This document shows, in pieces, positions 1 through 7,871 of a stretch of 37,587 nt of DNA (position 1 is its first letter; each line of letters begins with the position of its first letter). The DNA is from Candidatus Omnitrophota bacterium. Lineage in GTDB: Bacteria > Omnitrophota > Gorgyraeia > Gygaellales > Profunditerraquicolaceae. The position numbers and the translations under genes were made by a program. The stretch is from NCBI GenBank assembly GCA_029563245.1, contig JAKQSG010000059.1, positions 1 to 37,587 of the forward strand. Reading direction: 5' to 3'. The notes under the pieces are model-generated. The model was not told where the DNA came from. It made no database searches and saw only the letters and a list, made by a program, of their open reading frames with translations.

Positions 1-1
1 G

Positions 2-484
2 ATCAATTCTGCGGATCTGGTTATTGTATTATTTGACGGAAGCAGTAAATTGTCTAAGGAAGATCTGTTTCTCATTAATAAACTAAAGAGTAAAAGGTCG
101 ATCGCCGTAATAAATAAAAGCGATCTTCGGCAGAAAATCGAAAGAGAGAAAATCCTTAAGGCCTTTGAGAATAACGTAGATATCTCGGCTAGGAGGTTGA
201 AAAATATCGATTTGCTTGAAAAAAAGATAACAGGGCTAATATATAAAGGGGCAATCATAAAACCCGAATCTGTTATGGTAAGCAACTTAAGGCATATACA
301 GCTTTTGTTAAAGGTGCAAAAAAGCATTGCGCAAATTCAGAAATCGTTGGATAATAAGTTATCGGTAGAATTTATTGCCCATGATGCTAGGGAGGCGTTG
401 GGTTTCTTGGACGATATCCTGGGTAAAAGATTCTCTGTGGATTTACTTGATAAAATATTTTTGGAATTTTGTATAGGTAAATAG
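2..484 (+). CDS. mnmE: tRNA modification GTPase MnmE, C-terminal part (5' end outside window)
   Basis: The reading frame is open from base 2 and enters from outside the window, so only about the last 160 residues are seen. MnmE works with MnmG to install the (carboxymethyl)aminomethyl group on wobble U34 of certain tRNAs. The visible part starts near the end of the G domain, with a hydrophobic strand ending in LFDG and then the guanine-specificity motif NKSD. It continues through the helical domain and ends in the family's diagnostic FCIGK. That tail carries the cysteine, and its presence shows that the 3' end is intact. The first internal start-like codon (TTG at 50) is inside the G domain and is not a real start. 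folE follows 9 bases later and probably shares the transcript. Confidence 0.93.
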   Translation: MNSADLVIVLFDGSSKLSKEDLFLINKLKSKRSIAVINKSDLRQKIEREKILKAFENNVDISARRLKNIDLLEKKITGLIYKGAIIKPESVMVSNLRHIQLLLKVQKSIAQIQKSLDNKLSVEFIAHDAREALGFLDDILGKRFSVDLLDKIFLEFCIGK

Positions 485-493
485 GCGGTAATA

Positions 494-1051
494 TTGAACA
501 GGAAAAAAATTGAAAAGGCAGTACGGGATATTCTGGTTGCTATAGGCGAGAATCCTAAAAGAAAAGACCTCTTGGATACTCCTAAGAGGGTAGCACTTAT
601 GTACGAGGAGATCTTTTCCGGGATAAATGACGATCCTAATGAAGAACTGGAGGTAATATTAGACCAGAAACATCACGAGATAATATTGCTTAAAGGGATA
701 CCTTTATATAGCGTATGTGAACACCACCTCCTCCCTTTTATCGGTCTGGCCAATATAGCATATATACCCAAAAAAGGCAGGGTTACGGGCTTGAGTAAAT
801 TGGCCAGGGTAGTCGATATCCTTTCGCGCAGGCCGCAGGTACAGGAACGCCTGACTACGCAGATCGCAGATATTATAATGTCTAAACTAAGGCCATTAGG
901 GGTTATGGTAGTTATCGAGGCAGAGCATCTTTGCATGTCTATGAGAGGGGTAAGAAAGCCCGGAACTAAGACTGTTACCTCTGCGGTAAGGGGTATCTTT
1001 AAAGAGAATGAGAAAACCCGGTCAGAGACTTTAGCGCTTATTAAGCAGTAG
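494..1051 (+). CDS. folE: GTP cyclohydrolase I
   Basis: FolE converts GTP to 7,8-dihydroneopterin triphosphate, the first step of tetrahydrofolate (and pterin) synthesis in the cytoplasm. The 185 aa product has the normal family length. The zinc site is complete: C75 and H78 in CEHHLLPF, and C147 in EHLCMSMRG. The TGLSKLARVV segment and the RPQVQERLT segment, both typical of the family, are also present. Translation most likely starts at TTG 494, preceded by a weak AGGCGG. The gene lies just behind mnmE, and a PurU-like folate enzyme lies far downstream at 29736, but nothing links the two directly. Confidence 0.96.
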   Translation: MNRKKIEKAVRDILVAIGENPKRKDLLDTPKRVALMYEEIFSGINDDPNEELEVILDQKHHEIILLKGIPLYSVCEHHLLPFIGLANIAYIPKKGRVTGLSKLARVVDILSRRPQVQERLTTQIADIIMSKLRPLGVMVVIEAEHLCMSMRGVRKPGTKTVTSAVRGIFKENEKTRSETLALIKQ

Positions 1052-1065
1052 AACAAGGAGGACAT

Positions 1066-1404
1066 ATGGAAAGCAATAATTTAGGCAAGGCATCTATGGG
1101 AATGGAGGCAAATATTGCCGCCCTTTTGAGTTATTTTCTGGGTTTTATAACCGGTATATTGTTTTATGTTCTAGAAAAGGAAAATAAGTTTGTACGTTTT
1201 CATGCTATGCAGTCTATGCTGGTCTTTGGCTCGTTGCTGGTTATATCTTTAGTACTGCAGATTCTGGCCTTCATGCTATGGCCGCTCATTATCCTTTTGA
1301 ATATCGCGGGCATAGTCCTGTGGCTTCTCCTAATGGTGAAGGCATACCAGGGAGAATATTTTAAGCTTCCCATTGTCGGTGATATAGCTGAGAATAACTC
1401 TTAA
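1066..1404 (+). CDS. DUF4870 / Tic20-like small membrane protein
   Basis: This is a 112 aa integral membrane protein with about three hydrophobic segments (roughly residues 15-38, 46-68 and 72-94). It has the features of DUF4870/Tic20-like proteins: an early AALLSYF helix, a FVRFHAMQS loop between helices, and a C-terminal LLLMVKAYQGEYFKLPIVGDIAE segment. The molecular function of the family is not established. A strong Shine-Dalgarno site (AAGGAGG) sits a few bases upstream of ATG 1066, which supports this start. It is the last gene of the mnmE-folE run, with a 113-base gap after it. Confidence 0.85.
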   Translation: MESNNLGKASMGMEANIAALLSYFLGFITGILFYVLEKENKFVRFHAMQSMLVFGSLLVISLVLQILAFMLWPLIILLNIAGIVLWLLLMVKAYQGEYFKLPIVGDIAENNS

Positions 1405-1517
1405 ATACCAGCTTTAGATAAAAGAAAACGCTTCCTTCAGAAGGCAAAATAATCTTGATTTCTATCCCGACTGTGTGGCATACTCATAGCAGAGGAAAGG
1501 AATGAGGTAATCTACCT

Positions 1518-1859
1518 ATGCCGAAAGAAGCGTTTGCCGAAAAAAGGAAGTTTGTCCGTTTCTTAATCTCTATTCCATTAAAGTATGCTAAGGTCGGCAT
1601 TAAGCAAATCGCCAGTGTTGTTACCAGGGATATAAGTGCCGAAGGCCTTGGGCTAATTACTGCCGAAGAGGTCCCGGTTAACGCCCCATTAAGCGTATGC
1701 CTTACCATTCCCGATAACGGTGAGGAGATACCATTGGATGCTCAGGTCTGCTGGACGCGCAAAGACGGGCAAGGCCAATACCATTCAGGGCTAAAGTTAA
1801 AACGTTCCCGGATAAAACCTATCCCCTTAGTCCTAAGGACAGTAAGCTCGAGATTATAG
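1518..1859 (+). CDS. PilZ domain protein
   Basis: A 113 aa protein made of a single PilZ domain, the c-di-GMP receptor fold. Both c-di-GMP binding motifs are visible: RxxxR as R10-KFV-R14, and D/NxSxxG as D38-I-S40-AE-G43. A beta-rich stretch follows, with the CWTRKDG segment typical of the barrel. The family reads c-di-GMP levels and passes the signal to partners in motility, secretion or envelope synthesis. No partner gene adjoins it, so the process is unknown. The 113 bases upstream show only a weak promoter-like pair (TTGATT near 1455, CATACT near 1479), which I did not call. Confidence 0.87.
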   Translation: MPKEAFAEKRKFVRFLISIPLKYAKVGIKQIASVVTRDISAEGLGLITAEEVPVNAPLSVCLTIPDNGEEIPLDAQVCWTRKDGQGQYHSGLKLKRSRIKPIPLVLRTVSSRL

Positions 1860-1900
1860 TAAACCAGCCATATTTCATCCAGTTTCAAATAATTTAGAAA

Positions 1901-1929
1901 TTGACATCTTAATCCCTAAGTAGTATTAT
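1901..1929 (+). promoter_or_regulatory. Sigma-70-type promoter for the PKD lipoprotein gene
   Basis: The -35 box TTGACA (1901-1906) is perfect. The -10 box is TATTAT (1924-1929), with the ideal 17-base spacing. It lies in the 105-base gap after the PilZ gene, 36 bases before the TTG start at 1965. A purine-rich AAGGGGG ribosome site follows. Confidence 0.75.
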
Positions 1930-1964
1930 GTCAGTAATATTGTTAATACCTAAGGGGGAAAAGT

Positions 1965-2858
1965 TTGAAGAGGTTATATTTAATTCCGTTTATAATTTTA
2001 TTCTTCAGCGGGTGTGCCACTTATAGTATCCAGAAAGAAAAAGACGGTTTTGCTGTGGCCAGGTACAAGAAGGTGCTCCCTGAATATACCCAGGGGGCTG
2101 ATAATTCTTTCCCGGAGAAAGCTCTAGCCCAGGAGCGTTTTAACAGGCGCAGGAAGACGGTAGAGGATTATTATAAGAAAATGGGCTTTATCGAGAACCG
2201 TTTTAAGCAGGTATTTATGAATCCGCCGTTAGTATTCGTGCAATTCATAGCGGGTATTTTTCGTATGCCTTTTATAATGGTATCCGACTACAAGTATAAT
2301 CGTAATCCGCAATATAAAGAGAGAATGGATAAAATAGATGATGAAAAGTATGAGGCTGAGAAAGCACGCATTAAAGGTTTAAAAGATAAGCTGAACCTTT
2401 ATATAAAAGAGGATTTGGCTACGGAGTCTTCGCTTAAAGTTACCCAGAAGATTCAGCCAATATCTGAGGTGAAGCCAGCTGAGCCTCCAGCCGTAGAACC
2501 AAGGCCTCTTCCTAAAGAGACCGTGAAGCCTGCCGCCGCTATTAAGGCTAAGCCGCAAGAGCTCGAACCTGTGGTTAACCTCCAGAATCCGCAGGCCTTT
2601 ATAATAGCCAAGCCGCAAAGCGGGCCTTCTCCGTTAAGGGTTATGTTCTATGGTAATAAATCTAAATCGCCAAACGGCAAAATTGTTTCTTATGAATGGG
2701 ATTTTGGAGACGGGGATAAGTCCAATAAGACCAACCCCTCCAATACATATTGGAGTACTACTTACGGCCCAAGGGAGTTTATTGTTACCCTGACTGTAAC
2801 CGATAGTAAAGGAATGAAATCCCACTCCAACGCCACTATTTCAGTAGTAAATGACTAA
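1965..2858 (+). CDS. Lipoprotein with C-terminal PKD domain
   Basis: A 297 aa exported protein. The signal peptide ends in a lipobox (FFSGC, Cys about residue 17), so the mature protein should be lipid-anchored. A charged, helical middle follows (about 40-150), with a short hydrophobic patch near 85-105. A proline/lysine-rich linker (about 165-205) resembles a periplasm-spanning spacer. The last 85 residues are a PKD (Ig-like) domain with the hallmark WDFGDG and a VTLTVTDSKG strand. PKD domains mediate protein or polysaccharide contacts at the surface. Start TTG 1965 is chosen for the AAGGGGG site and for the signal peptide that begins there. It meets comM tail to tail with 17 bases between the stops and no visible terminator. 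Confidence 0.83.
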   Translation: MKRLYLIPFIILFFSGCATYSIQKEKDGFAVARYKKVLPEYTQGADNSFPEKALAQERFNRRRKTVEDYYKKMGFIENRFKQVFMNPPLVFVQFIAGIFRMPFIMVSDYKYNRNPQYKERMDKIDDEKYEAEKARIKGLKDKLNLYIKEDLATESSLKVTQKIQPISEVKPAEPPAVEPRPLPKETVKPAAAIKAKPQELEPVVNLQNPQAFIIAKPQSGPSPLRVMFYGNKSKSPNGKIVSYEWDFGDGDKSNKTNPSNTYWSTTYGPREFIVTLTVTDSKGMKSHSNATISVVND

Positions 2859-2875
2859 AATGAATACTACCGGCC

Positions 2876-4414
2876 TTAGGTAAACCTTCTATCAAGATTT
2901 CTGTATTGAATTGCCTCTGAGATGTGTTGTGGCCGTATATCTTCCATCCCCGCTAAATCCGCGATGGTTCTGGCTACCTTGAGGACCTTATTATATGCCC
3001 TTGCCGACAGCCCTAATTCGCTTAGGGCCAAACGCATTAATTCCTTTGAATCCTTATCTAGGGGGCAGTATTTTCTTATAAGCCTGTTCTCTAGCTGGGT
3101 GTTACAAGAGATTTTCTCTCCTCCGTTCTTAAAGCGTTCCCCTTGAATAAAGCGGGCTTTTTCTACCCTTGATTTTATTATTGAGGAAGGTTCTGCTTCC
3201 TTAATTTCAGCCAGTTCCTTATATTGAACCCGGGGTAACTCGATTTGGATATCAATCCTATCTAATAATGGTCCGGATATTCTTCCCATATAGTTTTCTA
3301 TTTTTGTTGTGTTGCAATGACAGGTTTTCTGGTGGTCTCCGAAATATCCGCACGGACAGGGGTTAAAGGCAACGACAAGAAGGAAGGAAGAAGGGAATGA
3401 ACAGTTTCTTTTAATGCGGTTGACGTTGATTCTTCCTTCTTCAAGTGGTTGACGAAGGGCCTCTAGGCTTGCGCGCTGAAACTCAGGTAATTCATCCAGG
3501 AATAGCACTCCTTGGTGTGCCATGCTTATCTCCCCGGGGCTGGGGATAGATCCTCCTCCAATCAGGGCTATATCTGAAATAGTGTGATGCGGCGAGCGGA
3601 AGGGCCGATTAGTAATCAGCCATTCTCGGCTTTGCAGGCTTGTAGATGCAGAGTATATTTTAGTTATCTCCAGTGCTTCTTTTAGGGTTAGGTCAGGCAT
3701 TATGGTCGGGATTCTTTTGGCGATCATAGTCTTACCGCTTCCCGGAGGCCCAATCATGGCGATGTTATGTCCGCCCGCCACAGCTATTTCAACTGCTCTT
3801 TTTGCCAGATATTGTCCTTTTACCTCTGAGAAGTCGAGATTATAAAGGTTAGCTTTTTTAAAGAGACTATCGATGTCGATCTTTAAGGGTTCTGCTTGGG
3901 GATTATTCAGCAATGCCACTGCTTCCTTTAGATTTTTTACCGGGAAAACATTGATTCCAGAGACTACGGCTGCCTCCGGGGCGTTCTCGAAAGGAGCGAT
4001 AATGTTTATTTTGTGATAGCCGGTTGAAACCATCGACATAGCGATAGGTAATAAGCCTTTTATCGGCCTAATCATACCGTCTAAGGATAGTTCTCCGAGG
4101 ATATAATAGCTATTTAAGTTTAAGGGGCTGATTTGTTCTGTAGAGCATAGAATTCCCAGGGCTATCCCTAAGTCAAAGCAAGCCCCTTCCTTTTTTACCC
4201 CCGAGGGTGCTAGGCTTATGGTTATTTTTTCTGTAGGCCAGTGAAAACCAGAGTTTTTAATCGCAGATTTAACCCTTTCGCGGCTTTCTCTCACAGCCGA
4301 GTCCGGTAACCCCACTATATTTATTGCCGGAAGACCAAAGGATACGAATACCTCTATTTCTACCGGGTATGCTTCAATACCGCGTAGCCCACAGGCTAAA
4401 ACCTTAGATGTCAT
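2876..4414 (-). CDS. comM: YifB/ComM-family Mg-chelatase-like AAA+ ATPase
   Basis: A ComM-family protein of 512 aa, the usual family length. ComM is a hexameric DNA branch-migration helicase that helps integrate taken-up DNA in transformable bacteria. The YifB family is widespread, also in bacteria not known to be competent. Visible features are the N-terminal Lon-protease-like ChlI domain (ACGLRGIEAYPVEIE, VGLPDSAVRESRERVK), Walker A (GPPGSGKT), Walker B (LFLDELPEF), the FRSPHHTISD sensor segment, and the C-terminal Mg_chelatase_C segment with LSARAYNKVLKVARTIADL. A GTG at 4423 is in frame but overlaps the AGGAGG ribosome site. ATG 4414, eight bases beyond AGGAGG, is clearly the start. It is transcribed away from the DUF212 gene. 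Confidence 0.93.
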   Translation of the reverse strand: MTSKVLACGLRGIEAYPVEIEVFVSFGLPAINIVGLPDSAVRESRERVKSAIKNSGFHWPTEKITISLAPSGVKKEGACFDLGIALGILCSTEQISPLNLNSYYILGELSLDGMIRPIKGLLPIAMSMVSTGYHKINIIAPFENAPEAAVVSGINVFPVKNLKEAVALLNNPQAEPLKIDIDSLFKKANLYNLDFSEVKGQYLAKRAVEIAVAGGHNIAMIGPPGSGKTMIAKRIPTIMPDLTLKEALEITKIYSASTSLQSREWLITNRPFRSPHHTISDIALIGGGSIPSPGEISMAHQGVLFLDELPEFQRASLEALRQPLEEGRINVNRIKRNCSFPSSFLLVVAFNPCPCGYFGDHQKTCHCNTTKIENYMGRISGPLLDRIDIQIELPRVQYKELAEIKEAEPSSIIKSRVEKARFIQGERFKNGGEKISCNTQLENRLIRKYCPLDKDSKELMRLALSELGLSARAYNKVLKVARTIADLAGMEDIRPQHISEAIQYRNLDRRFT

Positions 4415-4505
4415 TTTTACCACCTCCTATACAATAGACGCGGTGGTCGGTAAAATCTAACGAACAATTTCGTATATTGTGTATATGTGTGATTCAAGAA
4501 AAGGC

Positions 4506-4533
4506 TTGCAATTTGGACCTCGGATTATATAAT
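4506..4533 (+). promoter_or_regulatory. Sigma-70-type promoter for the DUF212 gene
   Basis: TTGCAA (4506-4511) and a perfect TATAAT (4528-4533) are separated by 16 bases. They lie in the 154-base divergent gap between comM and the DUF212 gene and point at ATG 4569. No equally good promoter is visible for comM on the other strand. Confidence 0.62.
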
Positions 4534-4568
4534 ATTACTTCAACCTTAAAATTAAATCTAAAGCCAGG

Positions 4569-5018
4569 ATGATTAAAGAGTTATTTACCCAAATAGCACA
4601 GAATAAGATTTTTATGACCACGATATCGGCGTGGTTAATCGCTCAGGCTATTAAAGTTATTATAGGGGTTATTTCTCAGAAAAAGTTTGATTTTCGCTGG
4701 TTTATCGGTACAGGCGGCATGCCTTCTTCCCATGCAACCGGAGCTTCCTGTCTGGCTGCTGCCATGGGTTTTGAATACGGTTTTAACGGCCCTTATTTTG
4801 CTCTGGCAGCTTCATTTGCTATCGTAGTGATGTTTGATGCCCAGGGTGTACGCAGGGCAACGGGAAAGCAGGCCCGGATCCTAAATAAGATTACGGAAGA
4901 TATATATTGGAAAGGTAAGGTGCCAGAGGGACGTTTGCGCGAATTAATCGGGCATACGCCTGTTGAGGTAATCGGTGGTTTTCTCCTCGGAGTTTTCATA
5001 GCATTCTTAGCCCGGTAA
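4569..5018 (+). CDS. DUF212 (YuiD-like) divergent PAP family membrane protein
   Basis: A 149 aa membrane protein of the 'acid phosphatase/vanadium haloperoxidase-related' family DUF212. Visible features are a GGMPSSHATGA motif, which resembles the SSH core of PAP2 phosphatases; an FDAQGVRRATGKQA segment; and the C-terminal GHTPVEVIGGFLLG, which is typical of the family. There are about four membrane segments. Activity is unproven; a phosphatase acting on a membrane lipid phosphate is the usual guess. It starts a co-directional run (L,D-transpeptidase, accA, padR) behind its own promoter. Confidence 0.88.
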   Translation: MIKELFTQIAQNKIFMTTISAWLIAQAIKVIIGVISQKKFDFRWFIGTGGMPSSHATGASCLAAAMGFEYGFNGPYFALAASFAIVVMFDAQGVRRATGKQARILNKITEDIYWKGKVPEGRLRELIGHTPVEVIGGFLLGVFIAFLAR

Positions 5019-5031
5019 GGGAGGTCTGATA

Positions 5032-5853
5032 GTGAACATGAAAAGATTTGTTGTAGCCGCAAGCGCATTAATACTGATTTTTATTGTTATCCTAGTTGTT
5101 TTCTTAAAGAAGAATTCTAAGGTTATTGCTAGGGCGCAGGTTGAGAGTTCTGCCTCTATCACCAAGCTTTTGGGTAAGGCTAAGGAGTTTGAATCAAAAG
5201 GCGATATCTCAGGAGCGAAGGGCGTATATCAGCAGCTTGTCGAGGATTTCCCTAATTCTAGCGAGGTAATGAATTGGCTGAAGAAAATAGAGAGTATCAA
5301 TATTAAATCATTATTTTCCAACGTCCCTGATTCCAGGAGCACGCTTTATGAAATAAAGCCCGGGGATACCTTAAGCAAGATTGCCCGGGAATTCAATACT
5401 ACTACGGATTTGATTAAGAAAAGCAATAATTTAAAAGATGATCGGATAATGCCGGGAAGGAAGATAAAAGTTTGGGTTAAGCCTTTTAGTATACTGGTAT
5501 ATAAATCGCAGAATATCTTGATTCTTAAAAGCGACGGTGAAATCATGAAAACCTACACTGTGTCGACGGGCAAGGATAATTCTACCCCTGTAGGCACCTT
5601 TACGATTACCACTAAGTTGGAGAACCCCACCTGGTTTAGGGATGGTTCAGTTGTCCCCCCTGAGAGCCCGGAAAATATCCTGGGGACCAGATGGATGGGG
5701 ATTAACCTGCCTAGTTATGGCATACATGGTACAACCGAACCGCAAAGCTTAGGGCAGCAGGCTACGCAGGGATGCGTGCGCATGAGCAATGCAGACGTAG
5801 AAGAGCTTTATACTATAATCCCCACGGGTACGGAAGTTGTCATTGTAGACTAA
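5032..5853 (+). CDS. LysM + YkuD L,D-transpeptidase
   Basis: A 273 aa envelope enzyme. An N-terminal signal anchor (about residues 5-26) is followed by a short TPR-like helical segment (about 45-88), a LysM domain (about 104-148, YEIKPGDTLSKIA) and a YkuD catalytic domain (about 152-272). The active site is complete: H232 in IHGTTEP and C248/R250 in TQGCVRM. The family makes 3-3 cross-links in peptidoglycan or attaches proteins to it, and LysM binds the glycan. GTG 5032 is preferred over ATG 5038 because AAGGGAGG lies 7 bases before the GTG and too far from the ATG. Confidence 0.92.
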   Translation: MNMKRFVVAASALILIFIVILVVFLKKNSKVIARAQVESSASITKLLGKAKEFESKGDISGAKGVYQQLVEDFPNSSEVMNWLKKIESINIKSLFSNVPDSRSTLYEIKPGDTLSKIAREFNTTTDLIKKSNNLKDDRIMPGRKIKVWVKPFSILVYKSQNILILKSDGEIMKTYTVSTGKDNSTPVGTFTITTKLENPTWFRDGSVVPPESPENILGTRWMGINLPSYGIHGTTEPQSLGQQATQGCVRMSNADVEELYTIIPTGTEVVIVD

Positions 5854-5864
5854 CATAATAAAAT

Positions 5865-6812
5865 ATGGCCGGACTTGATTTCGAAAAGCCCATAGTTGAG
5901 CTTGAGAAGAAGATTCAAGAGCTCAGGCATTTTATAACAGATAAAAAGATCGATCTGTCTTCCGAGGTTAGAAAACTGGAAGATAAGTTAGAGCATCTTA
6001 GGAAAGATACCTATACAAATTTATCCCCTTGGCAAAAAGTCCAGCTTGCCCGTCATCCACAAAGGCCTTATACCTTGGATTATATTAATATTTTAATGAC
6101 TGATTTCCTGGAGGTGCACGGAGACAGGCTTTTTTCCGATGATAAGGCTCTGGTCTCAGGTTTTGCCAGGCTTGATAAACAAAAGGTTATAGTGATAGGC
6201 CATCAGAAGGGCAGAGATACAAAGGAGAACCTTAAGCGTAATTTCGGTTGTGCCCATCCTGAAGGTTACCGTAAGGCAATAAGAATGATGCAGCTAGCCG
6301 AAGAATTCAGTCTTCCGGTTATAATTTTTATTGATACCCCGGGGGCCTATCCCGGTATAGGGGCAGAAGAGAGGGGGCAATCTCAGGCAATTGCCACTAA
6401 TTTAAGGGAGATGTCTACTATTTCTACGCCTATTATTTCTGTGGTTATCGGAGAGGGCGGCTCAGGGGGGGCGCTTGGAGTGGGTGTGGCTGACCGCGTT
6501 TTTGTATTGGAAAATTCGTATTACTCGGTTATATCCCCCGAGGGATGCGCGGCTATATTATGGAAAGATGGTTCAAAGGCTCCGGATGCCGCCGCGGTTT
6601 TAAAGCTTACCGGAGAAGATTTAATTAAGCTTAAAGTTATAGACGGGATTATCCCCGAGCCTTTAGGAGGAGCTCACCGTGATCCCGAGAAGACGGCAGT
6701 CAATATTAAAGAGGTGCTTGTCAGGGAGCTTAAGGATCTGGTGGCCCTTAAGAAAGACGAGCTGGTTAAGCAACGATACAAAAAGTTCCGGAGCATGGGC
6801 GTAGTAGCATGA
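5865..6812 (+). CDS. accA: Acetyl-CoA carboxylase carboxyltransferase subunit alpha
   Basis: AccA (315 aa, normal length) forms the carboxyltransferase with AccD and makes malonyl-CoA for fatty acid synthesis. Recognisable segments are the N-terminal coiled region (LEKKIQEL), HPQRPYTLDYI, FGCAHPEGYRKA, FIDTPGAYPGIGAEERGQ, the oxyanion-hole glycines of GEGGSGGALG, and SPEGCAAILWKD. accD and the biotin subunits are not in the window. Malonyl-CoA would also be the extender unit for the polyketide genes from 15468 on, but accA is a housekeeping gene and its distance gives no evidence of dedication. It overlaps padR by four bases (ATGA). Confidence 0.96.
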   Translation: MAGLDFEKPIVELEKKIQELRHFITDKKIDLSSEVRKLEDKLEHLRKDTYTNLSPWQKVQLARHPQRPYTLDYINILMTDFLEVHGDRLFSDDKALVSGFARLDKQKVIVIGHQKGRDTKENLKRNFGCAHPEGYRKAIRMMQLAEEFSLPVIIFIDTPGAYPGIGAEERGQSQAIATNLREMSTISTPIISVVIGEGGSGGALGVGVADRVFVLENSYYSVISPEGCAAILWKDGSKAPDAAAVLKLTGEDLIKLKVIDGIIPEPLGGAHRDPEKTAVNIKEVLVRELKDLVALKKDELVKQRYKKFRSMGVVA

Positions 6813-7324
6813 TTGAGCAAGAGCTCTTATTGTTAGGTCTTTTGCGCAAGGGACCAAAACATGGTTATGAGATTAAGATCAGGGTAGGGCAGATACTTTC
6901 CCTCTTTGCCGGGATACAGCTTAAATCCATATATTATCCCTTAAAGATACTGGAACAAAAAGGCTTGATAGACAAGAAGATAGCTAAGGTTGGAAACAGG
7001 CCAAAGAGGATAGTCTATGATTTAACCCCTAAGGGAAGAAGCAGGTTTGAGGAGCTGTTGGGGAAAAGCCTGCTGGAGATTAAGCGTCCGCAATTCAGCC
7101 TAGACCTAAGTTTATATTTCTTGAATTATCTAAAGCCTGTTTCTGCGCGTAATAGGTTGCGCGCTAGATTGCGCATGTTAAAGAAAATATCTTCGGGGAT
7201 GGAGAAGATGTCAAAGGCCAAGAGAAATAAAGGGCACTCTTCCTTATCCCGCATCTTGGAGCATAACGCTTTGATGCTCGAGTCCGAATCCAAGTTTCTC
7301 TCCGCACTCATCAATACCCTCTAA
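6809..7324 (+). CDS. PadR-family transcriptional regulator
   Basis: A 171 aa PadR-type regulator. The N-terminal winged helix-turn-helix (residues 5-90) has the family pattern LLGLLRKGPKHGYEIK, then IYYPLKILEQKGLI for the recognition helix region, and VYDLTPKGR for the wing. The C-terminal half (about 95-170) is helical and should form the dimerisation domain. The gene overlaps accA by ATGA, so the two are translationally coupled. Its target is unknown. It lies directly upstream of the MarR-controlled efflux operon but has no visible link to it. Confidence 0.87.
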   Translation: MIEQELLLLGLLRKGPKHGYEIKIRVGQILSLFAGIQLKSIYYPLKILEQKGLIDKKIAKVGNRPKRIVYDLTPKGRSRFEELLGKSLLEIKRPQFSLDLSLYFLNYLKPVSARNRLRARLRMLKKISSGMEKMSKAKRNKGHSSLSRILEHNALMLESESKFLSALINTL

Positions 7325-7350
7325 GCATACTTTTTACTATTCGATTTATC

Positions 7351-7379
7351 TTGACAAAAGATTTTTTGTATGGCATATT
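7351..7379 (+). promoter_or_regulatory. Sigma-70-type promoter of the marR-efflux operon
   Basis: A perfect -35 TTGACA (7351-7356) is followed 17 bases later by CATATT (7374-7379). A TATTAT two bases further on is an alternative -10. The promoter points at marR (GTG 7427, with AGGAGG at 7415-7420). Its -10 overlaps a perfect inverted repeat, see the next entry. Confidence 0.7.
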
Positions 7380-7397
7380 ATTAATGGTATTAATAAT
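7377..7397. promoter_or_regulatory. Palindromic operator, probable MarR autoregulatory site
   Basis: A perfect inverted repeat: half-sites ATTATTAAT (7377-7385) and ATTAATAAT (7389-7397) around a GGT centre. A 9-base half-site with a short spacer fits MarR-family dimers. The site overlaps the -10 box and runs into the transcription start region, so a bound regulator would block RNA polymerase. The gene that follows encodes a MarR protein, which makes autoregulation and control of the efflux genes likely. Binding itself is inference. Confidence 0.68.
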
Positions 7398-7426
7398 TAA
7401 CATACTTAACAATCAGGAGGACAGCA

Positions 7427-7870
7427 GTGGCTGCTTTATCTTTACCGGATTTTGCGGATAGAATGAATGAGCTTATGCCTGTGTTAATGAAGGAGTTCGC
7501 CCATATGCAGCCTCAGGAGATTTATAAAGGGAAGGTCACCATGCCGCAGGTATTGATTTTGCAGCATTTAAATATAAAGGATTCCGTAAAAATGACGGAT
7601 ATTGCCCGTTTTATGAAGGTAAGTACGGCTGCGGCAACTGGTATTGTAGACAGGTTGGTAAAGTCTGGTTATGTTGACAGGGTTTTTGACCAGAGAGACC
7701 GCCGTATAATTAGGGTGCAGATTACCCCTAAGGGGTTGGCATTAATGAAGAAGGTTTTTTCTGAAAGGCGTAAGATGGTGATTGAGATATTCGGAAGGGT
7801 CTCCCAGAGAGACCGCCAGGATTACCTGCGCGTGCTAATGCGCATAAAAGGAATGTTATCCGGAGGGTAG
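7427..7870 (+). CDS. MarR-family transcriptional regulator
   Basis: A 147 aa MarR-type regulator. The winged helix-turn-helix is clear: LKMTDIARFMKVS-like helix-turn-helix (about residues 50-65), TGIVDRLVKSGYVDR, and the wing DQRDRRIIRVQITPKG with the conserved D/R pair. The terminal helices form the dimer. MarR proteins are usually repressors released by small phenolic or aromatic ligands, and they commonly control adjacent efflux pumps, as here. The start is GTG 7427, eight bases after AGGAGG. The 3' end (stop at 7870) abuts the tolC-type gene, whose GGAGGG ribosome site lies inside the marR tail. Confidence 0.93.
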   Translation: MAALSLPDFADRMNELMPVLMKEFAHMQPQEIYKGKVTMPQVLILQHLNIKDSVKMTDIARFMKVSTAAATGIVDRLVKSGYVDRVFDQRDRRIIRVQITPKGLALMKKVFSERRKMVIEIFGRVSQRDRQDYLRVLMRIKGMLSGG

Positions 7871-7871
7871 C

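Noticed and set aside
673..1065. Antisense open frames such as 673-1065 (-), 7728-8138 (-) and 11815-12216 (-)
   Set aside because: They lie opposite well-recognised genes, lack ribosome sites and show no family motifs, so they are frame shadows.
1432..1449. Possible terminator hairpin after the DUF4870 gene
   Set aside because: The pairing is only four base pairs with a three-base loop, and no U-run follows.
4415..4423. GTG 4423 as the start of comM
   Set aside because: The GTG overlaps the AGGAGG ribosome site, and ATG 4414 has ideal spacing from it.
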